Shown: in pieces, positions 14,281 to 20,141 of the stretch
How the letters are laid out: each line of letters begins with the position of its first letter
How positions within the stretch are numbered: the first letter of the stretch is position 1
NCBI GenBank assembly: GCA_934464775.1
Contig: CAKSKG010000033.1
Location: 1-20,141 of the forward strand
Source: an uncultured Oscillospiraceae bacterium
Lineage (GTDB): Bacteria; Bacillota; Clostridia; Oscillospirales; Ruminococcaceae
Direction: 5' to 3'
Length of the DNA: 20,141 nt
Position numbers and translations under genes: made by a program
The notes under the pieces: model-generated
The model's input: only the letters and a program-made list of their open reading frames with translations
What the model was told of the DNA's origin: nothing
The model's database searches: none

Positions 14281-17200
14281 ATTCCGTTTCTTCTATGGGA
14301 GTATCCTGTTGATCCTGCTTTATATACAGATCGGCAGTTTCCGTCATGTACTCCGACGGTTCATCGGGCGGATCGCCCACATCAACATCGGTCTCATTCT
14401 GAGTATACTCGGCAATTATGGTGATATTTGACTTTATCGGCATCGTCGGGTCTATATCCGAACCGTTCAGCGTCCATTTTCCCGTATAGCCTGCCTTTGT
14501 GGGAACATCTGCCGGCAGAATATCCGAAATTGCAGTGCCGTAGTCCACGGTCAGCGTATTTGTGTACGGAGTATCGCCGTCGGCAATCATTGTAACTGTC
14601 AGCTCAATGGGCTTGTATACCGCCCTGAACTCGATGTTGCCGCTGTAATACAGTGTAACAGTGCTTCCGCTGCTTACAGGAGCATAAACCATCATCATTT
14701 CCGCCTCGGAATCGGAAGTTTCATGGATATACGTTGTGCCCTCCTTCAGACCTGTTGCATACGAACCGCCCGAGCCTACCTGACCCCAGCCCTTGAATTC
14801 ATAGCCCTCGGCAGGAGTTGAAACGGGCGACGGCATTGTAATTGTCTCACCCTGTTTGAACAGCCTGTGTTCAAGTACAGTGGAACCGTCCTTTATTCTA
14901 AGCTCATTGATAGAATCGTAATCCTCATATGGAACGATTATCACCGTATCGGCTGTAACAGCCCTGCTGCGTTCGGAAACGCTTTCCCAGCCCCAGAGAT
15001 AATAATCGTAATATCCGTTTCCGTCGGAATCGACTATCGTATCGGGGGTGTATGCGGGAGGAACCTCGCCGTAGCCTACCGAATCGGTATGAAGAGCCGT
15101 TGCCATGTCATAGCTTGCAAAATAGGATACCGTATATGTAACTGCCTGATAATGAGCAGTCACCGTGATGTCCTCGGTAATGAGCATTGTCGGGTCAAAA
15201 TCAGAATCGCCCAGCACCCACATTCCGTCATATCCTGCCTTTTCGGGAACAGCGGGAACGTATTCCTTGACGGAGGTGTTGTACTTCACCTTTACCGTGC
15301 TGACTGTCTTTCCGTCTGCCACGAATGTTACCGTGTATTCGTTAATGGTATACACGGCTGTCACCGTCATGTCAGACTTGACCTCGGTATTATTGGCAAC
15401 AGCCTCTGTGCCGTTTATCTTCCATACGCCCGTATGTCCCGTCTTTGTTGGAACAGTCGGGAGGATATCGGAGAGGAGAGTTCCGTAATCGACCGTTCTG
15501 CTGTCGGAATATGCAGTGTCCGCATCTGCCGTGATCGTTACGGTAAAGGTTTTGATAGTATAAACCGCCATGACCGTCATGTCCGATGTGACCTTTGCGC
15601 TGTCGGTAACAGCCTCCGTTCCGCCTATCAGCCATACTCCGTCATATCCCGTCTTTGTGGGCACTACTTCGGGAAGAATATCCGAAAGATATGTTCCGTA
15701 TTCAACCGTAAATTTTTCAGAATATGGTGTGTCGGAATCGGCTTTGACCGTCACGGTAAATTCTTCAACCGTATATTCAGCACTGACCGAAATATCGGAA
15801 GTAATGGTCTTGTTTGCGGCTATCGTCTCTGTTCCGTTTATCTTCCATACACCCTTAAATCCTGTCTTTTTCGGCATATCGGGAAGTGCGCCCAGCAGAT
15901 TCGTTCCGTAATCGACCGTAATAACATTGGAATAAGGTGTGTCCGCATCGGCTGTTATTGTTACGGTAAAGGTCTGAATTGTATAAACCGCCTCGACTGT
16001 AATGTCAGATGTAACCTTTGCACTGTCGGTAACAGCCTCCGTTCCGCCTATCAGCCATACACCGTTATATCCCGTCTTTGTGGGAACTGTCGGGAGAATA
16101 TCGGAAAGAAGTGTTCCGTAACCGACTGTTTTGCTGTCGGAATATTCCGTGTCCGCATCTGCCGTGATCGTTACGGTAAAGGTCTGAATTGTATAAACCG
16201 CCTTAACGATAATATCCGATGTGACCTTTGTATCTGCGGCAACGGACTGTGTACCGTTTATCTTCCATACACCATTGTAACCCGTCTTTACGGGAATTTC
16301 GGGGAGAATATCGGAAAGGAGTGTTCCCGAATCTGCCGTTACGGTTTCGGAATAAGGTGTGTCCGCATCGGCAGCCGTAATTGTCACCGTGCAGCGTCCG
16401 GGAGTATATACAGCCTCAACGATGATATTGGCTGTAACTACCGTAGTTCCGTCAAATTCCGCATTGTTCCAATACCATTTTCCGACATATCCCGTCTTTA
16501 CGGGAATGGCAGGAAGCGAATCCTTTAGCGAATTGCCGTAGCCTACCGTTACGGTCTGCGTAAATGTTTCGTCGGCATCGGCTTTAAATGTGACTGTAAG
16601 TATTTTCAGCGAATAGGAAGCTGTTACGTTTGTATCGGCGGTGATGATTGTATCAGCCGTAAATTCATTGTCACCGATATGCCAGCTGCCATTGTATCCC
16701 GTCTTGTCGGGCACGGCGGGAATGCTGCTTACAGTACCGTTCTTTTCAACAGTCTCCGAAGCAATTATATTTCCCTCGCAGATAAATCTTACCTGATAAT
16801 ATACCTTTTCATCTTCTGTGGGAGATGAAGTCGATACTGTTGTTGCCGATGACTCGATAAACGGAGATGTGGGCGTTGTATGGGTTGGGACAGTATACCT
16901 CGGAGACGTGTACGGCGCAGTATATGATGAGGTATGTGTTGTCACGGGGGAAGGTACCGTTGTTCCCGATTCTGCCGAACCCGGCTCGGTAATATATTCA
17001 TCGGGAACGGAAGTTACCACCGTTCCGTCTGCTGAACCGTCAGTGGTTTCATCATTGCTGTCGGAAACCGAGCTGCCCGAAGTCTTTGCGGAGCTTTCTG
17101 TGCGTCTGCCGTCGGAAATGACTGTCTCGTCACTGTCCGATATATATGTTCCGGTATCCTCATTATTCACAGTGACCATTGCAGGGACTGTCACATTCTG

Positions 17201-18220
17201 ATCTTCAATGATAGGAGCAGAAGTCTGCACCGAACCGTTATCTCCTGCCACATCAACAGGAGGTGCCGTCACTGCGGAGACTTCCTCTTCGGCTGATGAA
17301 ATAACATCGGAAGAAACCGCACCGTCTGCGGAAGTTCCAACAGTGCCGCTTTCGGACTCCTCTGTCTCTTCTTCCCCGCCTCTCAGCAGCTTTGCGATAT
17401 CCAGTCTCAGCACCATGAGCTTTTCATCGTGTGAGAGAAGAGCTCTCTGCTTCACAGCCTGCGGAACAAGACCGTATCTTATATCATGAACGGGATCATC
17501 ACCTGCATTCAGCTCGGTCAATGTGCCGTTTTCGTCCTCGTAAACAAATCTTGAAATGCCGTCTATCTCAGCAGGCTTTCCGCTGCCCGCATTCGGTTCG
17601 GTGACAACGGTAATGCCCCTGCCCTCTTCGGCAAAAGCCTTTTGGTCGGTGGGATCGCCGTTTTCGTCAAGGAGAGTCACCTCGACCTTGCCCTCAAAGG
17701 TGTTGACGTAAATATTATATGAGCCGTCGGGATTCTTTTCAACGGTGACCATAAAGCTGGTTCCTCTTACAGCCATGGTAGCCTTGGGAGTTGTGACCTC
17801 ATAAGATGAATTTGCCGAAAGCGGCTTTGTTATCTCGTTGAGGATAGTTCCCTCTTTAAGGTCTATCTTCGTTCTGCTGTCGAAAGCATTTCCCGCAGCG
17901 GAAAGTGAAAGTACAGTTCCGCTGTCCAACAGAACATATTTGTCGTTGTCCATGACTATTCTCATGGTGCTGTCCTCTCCGACGGAAATTGTGTCTCCGT
18001 TTTCAAGGTTCATTCCGACATATGCGTCCAACTCGCCCAAACCCTCTCGCGAGATCACGGCGCTGCCGCTCATCTCAAATACTTTCAGCACTCTGTATGT
18101 ATCTTCACGGTTCATCAGCAAGCCCAGCACAACAGCCGCAGCAACCACCGCAGCAGCACAGCAACAGATGATTATTTTCACTTTCTTTGACATTGAAGCT
18201 ATGACCGATCTTATACTCAT
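14279..18220 (-). CDS. FecR-domain surface protein with tandem Listeria-Bacteroides-type repeats
   Basis: This 1313-residue protein starts at 18220, where GGGAGGG lies 6 bases upstream. It has a short cytoplasmic N-terminus and one membrane helix (about 12-35, KVKIIICCC then Ala/Val-rich), then a FecR-type domain (about 45-190) with GDTISVGEDSTMRIV, LKEGTILNEITKP and YEVTTPKATMAVRGTSF. A Ser/Thr/Glu-rich low-complexity stalk (about 270-465) follows. After it come about nine recognisable repeats of roughly 68 residues (FTVTITADADTPY, then YGTLLSDILPTVPTKTGY, then VW.INGTEAV, then SDITVEAVYT), plus one divergent segment with YYDYYLWGWE. The repeats resemble the Flg_new/InlB-B family of surface proteins. 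Orientation predicts an extracellular C-terminus; no LPXTG sorting signal ends the protein. A cyclic di-GMP riboswitch precedes it, so expression should follow that second messenger. Confidence 0.88.
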   Translation of the reverse strand: MSIRSVIASMSKKVKIIICCCAAAVVAAAVVLGLLMNREDTYRVLKVFEMSGSAVISREGLGELDAYVGMNLENGDTISVGEDSTMRIVMDNDKYVLLDSGTVLSLSAAGNAFDSRTKIDLKEGTILNEITKPLSANSSYEVTTPKATMAVRGTSFMVTVEKNPDGSYNIYVNTFEGKVEVTLLDENGDPTDQKAFAEEGRGITVVTEPNAGSGKPAEIDGISRFVYEDENGTLTELNAGDDPVHDIRYGLVPQAVKQRALLSHDEKLMVLRLDIAKLLRGGEEETEESESGTVGTSADGAVSSDVISSAEEEVSAVTAPPVDVAGDNGSVQTSAPIIEDQNVTVPAMVTVNNEDTGTYISDSDETVISDGRRTESSAKTSGSSVSDSNDETTDGSADGTVVTSVPDEYITEPGSAESGTTVPSPVTTHTSSYTAPYTSPRYTVPTHTTPTSPFIESSATTVSTSSPTEDEKVYYQVRFICEGNIIASETVEKNGTVSSIPAVPDKTGYNGSWHIGDNEFTADTIITADTNVTASYSLKILTVTFKADADETFTQTVTVGYGNSLKDSLPAIPVKTGYVGKWYWNNAEFDGTTVVTANIIVEAVYTPGRCTVTITAADADTPYSETVTADSGTLLSDILPEIPVKTGYNGVWKINGTQSVAADTKVTSDIIVKAVYTIQTFTVTITADADTEYSDSKTVGYGTLLSDILPTVPTKTGYNGVWLIGGTEAVTDSAKVTSDITVEAVYTIQTFTVTITADADTPYSNVITVDYGTNLLGALPDMPKKTGFKGVWKINGTETIAANKTITSDISVSAEYTVEEFTVTVKADSDTPYSEKFTVEYGTYLSDILPEVVPTKTGYDGVWLIGGTEAVTDSAKVTSDMTVMAVYTIKTFTVTITADADTAYSDSRTVDYGTLLSDILPTVPTKTGHTGVWKINGTEAVANNTEVKSDMTVTAVYTINEYTVTFVADGKTVSTVKVKYNTSVKEYVPAVPEKAGYDGMWVLGDSDFDPTMLITEDITVTAHYQAVTYTVSYFASYDMATALHTDSVGYGEVPPAYTPDTIVDSDGNGYYDYYLWGWESVSERSRAVTADTVIIVPYEDYDSINELRIKDGSTVLEHRLFKQGETITMPSPVSTPAEGYEFKGWGQVGSGGSYATGLKEGTTYIHETSDSEAEMMMVYAPVSSGSTVTLYYSGNIEFRAVYKPIELTVTMIADGDTPYTNTLTVDYGTAISDILPADVPTKAGYTGKWTLNGSDIDPTMPIKSNITIIAEYTQNETDVDVGDPPDEPSEYMTETADLYIKQDQQDTPIEETE
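14403..16804 (-). repeat. In-frame tandem repeats of about 204 bases within the FecR gene
   Basis: Repeats of about 68 codons run through the 3' two-thirds of the gene. Some copies are almost identical at DNA level: the segments near 15600-15660 and 16022-16082 differ at only a few positions, including silent ones. This points to recent internal duplication or gene conversion, and copy number may vary between strains. Confidence 0.85.
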
Positions 18221-18246
18221 GATCGTCCCTCCCGAAAAAAGTATAT

Positions 18247-18278
18247 AAAAAAGGAGCATACAGCCGGGCAGCACTCCT
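18247..18278 (-). terminator. Terminator of the c-di-GMP riboswitch platform
   Basis: On the minus strand, AGGAG (18278-18274) pairs with CTCCT (18256-18252), extendable by two wobble pairs, and is followed by six T. It lies between the aptamer and the FecR-gene ribosome binding site. The CTCCT strand could instead pair with the AGGAGTAT segment inside the aptamer (about 18318-18311), offering a switch. Confidence 0.65.
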
Positions 18279-18291
18279 CGGGGATAACCCT

Positions 18292-18386
18292 ACAAATGCA
18301 ACCCGACCGCCATACTCCTGAAAAATTCCAAAGCTTAGGCTCGTGCTTTGCGACACCGATTTTCATCGGCTTTGCCTTTTATTTGT
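18292..18386 (-). promoter_or_regulatory. Cyclic di-GMP-I (GEMM-I) riboswitch
   Basis: Read on the minus strand: P1 strand ACAAAT (18386-18381), GGCAAAG (18376-18370), then P2 CCGAT-GAAA-ATCGG with its GNRA tetraloop (18369-18356). Next come TCGCAAAGCACGAG (18353-18340), CCTAA, the P3 arm, ATGGCG, GTCGGGTTGC (18307-18298) and the closing ATTTGT (18297-18292). Order and conserved bases match the GEMM-I aptamer, including the tetraloop and its receptor region. It is followed by a terminator and the FecR-repeat gene. Confidence 0.92.
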
Positions 18387-18393
18387 TAACAAT

Positions 18394-18422
18394 ATAATAG
18401 CATATAGACATAAAAAAATCAA
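18394..18422 (-). promoter_or_regulatory. Promoter of the riboswitch-FecR transcript
   Basis: TTGATT (18422-18417) and TATTAT (18399-18394) with a 17-base spacer on the minus strand. The predicted start near 18387 coincides with the aptamer's P1 strand. Confidence 0.65.
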
Positions 18423-18540
18423 TAGGTTTACGTCAGTTTTGTAATATTCACTAATTATTTTTATATAAGTCTAATCATTCTGTACAATACGTAAAATATG
18501 CCTATTCGACATAAATACACAATAAAATCCATGCATCGGC

Positions 18541-18569
18541 TTTACATATTTTTATGACCGTGTTATAAT
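18541..18569 (+). promoter_or_regulatory. Promoter of the membrane-protein/glycosyltransferase genes
   Basis: TTTACA (18541-18546) and TATAAT (18564-18569) with a 17-base spacer lie 36 bases before the start codon at 18606. It diverges from the FecR promoter across an AT-rich stretch. Confidence 0.8.
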
Positions 18570-18605
18570 AAATTATGAATAATTCTTGCCGAAAGGAAAA
18601 TAAAA

Positions 18606-19916
18606 ATGCCAAAAAAACTGCTCATATATATAGGAACATTTGTCGCTTCGATAGCCCTGCTCTGGATTGCACTCGTGCTGACCTCGCTTATCCCCAACGA
18701 AGCAATAAGAACCAATATGGAAAAAAGCGCCGAATATTACAATGGAATCGACCCGTTTTATCAGAAAAGCGGAAGAAATTCCGTTGCGGACAATTATGCC
18801 GATGTCATCCTGCTGAATGTGCTGTGGAATATCCGCAGCTCCGACCCGTTCGTTTCTTCGCTTGATACAAAATATTATGACGGAAATGACGGCACAACAG
18901 ACTACGGCGAAAACTACGGCTTTTATGCGGCACTGAACGGCGCAGAGCCGAACACGGGCTATTCCCGATACTGGCACGGCTCGGTGGTTTTTATCCGTCC
19001 GCTTATGCTGATGACCGATGTCAACGGTGTAAAACTCACAGGATTTCTTGCGGCACTGCTGCTCCTTATACTTGACTGTGCCCTGCTGATACGAAAAAAG
19101 CAGCATTTTGCCGCTGCCGCACTTCCGATATCATTCATCTGCGTGCAGATGTGGAATATGCGGCTGGCACTGGAATATCAGCCCGTGATGCTGATCTGTC
19201 TTGCAATCACCGCTGTTTTCATACAGCTTGAAAACCGCAGTGATACCGCACTCTGCACCGCCTCGATAATAAGCGGCGCAATGACCGCATTTTTCGATTT
19301 TCTCACAGCGGAAACGCTGACAATACTCATTCCGCTCATTATTGTAATGATAATACGCAAGGAAAACGGCAGCTTCCGAGGGTTCCGCAGCGAGCTTTTC
19401 ACATCGCTGAAATGCGGCATGGCATGGCTGTTTTCATACATCGGCACATTTATCGTGAAATGGACTGCGGCAAGCATCGTCACAGGCGAAAATAAATTCA
19501 CGGCGGCGATATCCTCCGCAGAGGTGAGAATTTACGGCGAGACCGGTAATATCCCCGCTCCGCTGCGAATGCTCCTCGCTCCCCTTGCGAATATTTCAGC
19601 AATGTTCGGCGGCAGCGAACGTGTTTCCCCCGTGAATATAATAGTGGGACTGCTGCTGACCATAATGCTTTTCGGCGGACTGTACCTGATAATGCGCAGC
19701 GGCATTTCCTCAAACGGCTTTGCGCAGCTCATGCTGACGGCAGGGCTTCTGCCGTATCTGCGGTACATAGTTTTGAGCAACCATTCATATCTTCATGATT
19801 TCTTTACGTACCGTGCCCAGGCAGCATCGGTGCTGGCACTTATAGCAGCATTCTGGTACTGCACAGCTGGTCATTCCAACAAAAAAGCCGCCGCAAAAAA
19901 AGGTAAACGCAGATGA
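18606..19916 (+). CDS. Polytopic membrane protein of unknown function, next to a glycosyltransferase
   Basis: This 436-residue protein has a first membrane helix at about 5-28, a predicted extracytoplasmic loop of about 100 residues (NEAIRTNMEKSAEYYNGIDP through YSRYWHGSVVFIRPL), then about eight further hydrophobic segments and a basic tail (KKAAAKKGKRR). I do not recognise a named family. The helix-large loop-multihelix architecture, with a YWHG segment before the second helix, recalls polyprenyl-linked sugar transferases of the GT-C type, but that is a guess. It overlaps the next gene by ATGA, and that gene begins like a family-2 glycosyltransferase, so a role in cell-surface glycan or glycolipid assembly is inferred. 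AAAGGAAA precedes the start. Confidence 0.8.
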   Translation: MPKKLLIYIGTFVASIALLWIALVLTSLIPNEAIRTNMEKSAEYYNGIDPFYQKSGRNSVADNYADVILLNVLWNIRSSDPFVSSLDTKYYDGNDGTTDYGENYGFYAALNGAEPNTGYSRYWHGSVVFIRPLMLMTDVNGVKLTGFLAALLLLILDCALLIRKKQHFAAAALPISFICVQMWNMRLALEYQPVMLICLAITAVFIQLENRSDTALCTASIISGAMTAFFDFLTAETLTILIPLIIVMIIRKENGSFRGFRSELFTSLKCGMAWLFSYIGTFIVKWTAASIVTGENKFTAAISSAEVRIYGETGNIPAPLRMLLAPLANISAMFGGSERVSPVNIIVGLLLTIMLFGGLYLIMRSGISSNGFAQLMLTAGLLPYLRYIVLSNHSYLHDFFTYRAQAASVLALIAAFWYCTAGHSNKKAAAKKGKRR

Positions 19917-20008
19917 ACAATATAGAATTCACGATACTTATGCCCTGTCTCAACGAGGAAAAAACTATGAAGATACTTGTTACGCCGATAAGTGCATTTC
20001 AGATATAG
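19913..20008 (+). pseudogene. Truncated family-2 glycosyltransferase N-terminus
   Basis: The start overlaps the previous stop (ATGA), as in an intact operon. The first 19 residues, MNNIEFTILMPCLNEEKTM, are the classic GT2 opening strand and nucleotide-sugar-binding start (xxxIxMPxLNEExT). The frame then departs from the family (KILVTPISAFQI) and stops at 20006-20008, where about 200-300 more residues are expected. The break near 19967-19975 coincides with the end of a minus-strand fragment, suggesting an insertion, deletion or assembly junction. Confidence 0.7.
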
Positions 20009-20021
20009 AATAGTCTGCCAT
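19980..20021 (-). pseudogene. Possible start of a disrupted minus-strand gene
   Basis: An AAGGAGAAGCAC ribosome binding site is placed correctly before an ATG at 20021, but the frame runs only 13 codons (MADYSISEMHLSA) and stops at 19980, next to the point where the GT2 gene breaks. It may be the 5' end of a gene cut by the same rearrangement, a leader peptide, or chance. No family is recognised. Confidence 0.35.
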
Positions 20022-20050
20022 GTGCTTCTCCTTCCTTTTTCTGGCAGCAA

Positions 20051-20096
20051 AAAGGCTTCCATACACTTACATTCTTGCAAGCATACGGAAGCCTTT
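20051..20096 (-). terminator. Hairpin with T-run on the minus strand
   Basis: AAAGGCTTCC and GGAAGCCTTT (20051-20060, 20087-20096) form a 10 bp perfect stem with a 26-base loop. On the minus strand the stem continues into five T. It could end a gene lying beyond the right edge or attenuate the short frame at 20021. Confidence 0.6.
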
Positions 20097-20141
20097 AGTT
20101 TCAACGAACTCAATAAATAAAACGAAAAAAAGGCGAATCAA

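Noticed and set aside
14867..16528. 553-codon plus-strand open frame, Cys/Arg-rich and repetitive
   Set aside because: It is the antisense shadow of the tandem repeats in the FecR gene. It has no ribosome binding site, and its composition mirrors the codons of the opposite strand.
14279..18220. Reading the FecR domain as an anti-sigma regulator of iron uptake because an iron-type ABC importer is adjacent
   Set aside because: No ECF sigma factor or TonB receptor is present (the cell is Gram-positive), the genes converge rather than share a promoter, and a c-di-GMP riboswitch controls the FecR gene.
19871..20113. 80-codon minus-strand frame at the right edge
   Set aside because: It runs through a hairpin and the opposite strand of the membrane-protein tail, lacks a ribosome binding site, and shows no domain.

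Overview
The window looks like chromosomal DNA of a Gram-positive anaerobic gut or rumen Clostridia, most like Ruminococcus and relatives. This is inferred from gene content, since no 16S or marker gene is present. The signs are moderate GC, strong GGAGG-type ribosome binding sites, lipoprotein signal peptides, sigma-A-type promoters with 16-17 base spacers, cobalamin and cyclic di-GMP riboswitches, a Nif11-like small protein and a DUF6774-like small protein.

Layout. (1) 125-2696: an AraC-family regulator diverges from a cytoplasmic GH13 alpha-glucosidase-like enzyme, a carbohydrate-use pair. (2) 2776-5368, minus strand: a promoter, a Nif11-like acidic small protein, an HSL-type alpha/beta hydrolase and a condensation-domain/alcohol-acetyltransferase-like protein form a compact operon. 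It converges on the GH13 gene at a shared bidirectional terminator. (3) About 5470-6500: roughly 1 kb without genes, holding AT-rich tandem repeats and a ~640 bp nested imperfect inverted repeat whose two arms each also fold into local hairpins. A small DUF6774-like gene follows. (4) 6779-9400, minus strand: a cobalamin riboswitch with a terminator platform precedes a secreted CbiK-type chelatase lipoprotein and a two-domain lipoprotein. (5) 9487-10836, minus: a MATE efflux pump. (6) 11121-14054, plus: a FecB/BtuF-type lipoprotein, a FecCD permease and an ATPase, expressed from a consensus promoter. A 163 bp MITE-like element abuts the ATPase stop codon. (7) 14279-18220, minus: a 1313-residue FecR-domain surface protein with tandem repeats, preceded by a cyclic di-GMP-I riboswitch and terminator. 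(8) 18606-20141, plus: a polytopic membrane protein overlapping the first codons of a family-2 glycosyltransferase that is cut short after about 19 recognisable residues, apparently at a rearrangement junction.

How the parts may work together. The extracellular CbiK-like protein, its partner lipoprotein and the nearby FecBCD-type importer suggest a region for handling metal-tetrapyrroles (cobalamin, heme or precursors). Only the CbiK pair shows direct B12 control. The FecR-repeat protein is likely a surface structure switched by c-di-GMP. The least explained parts are the nested inverted-repeat island, the Nif11/hydrolase/condensation operon and the riboswitch-controlled exported chelatase.
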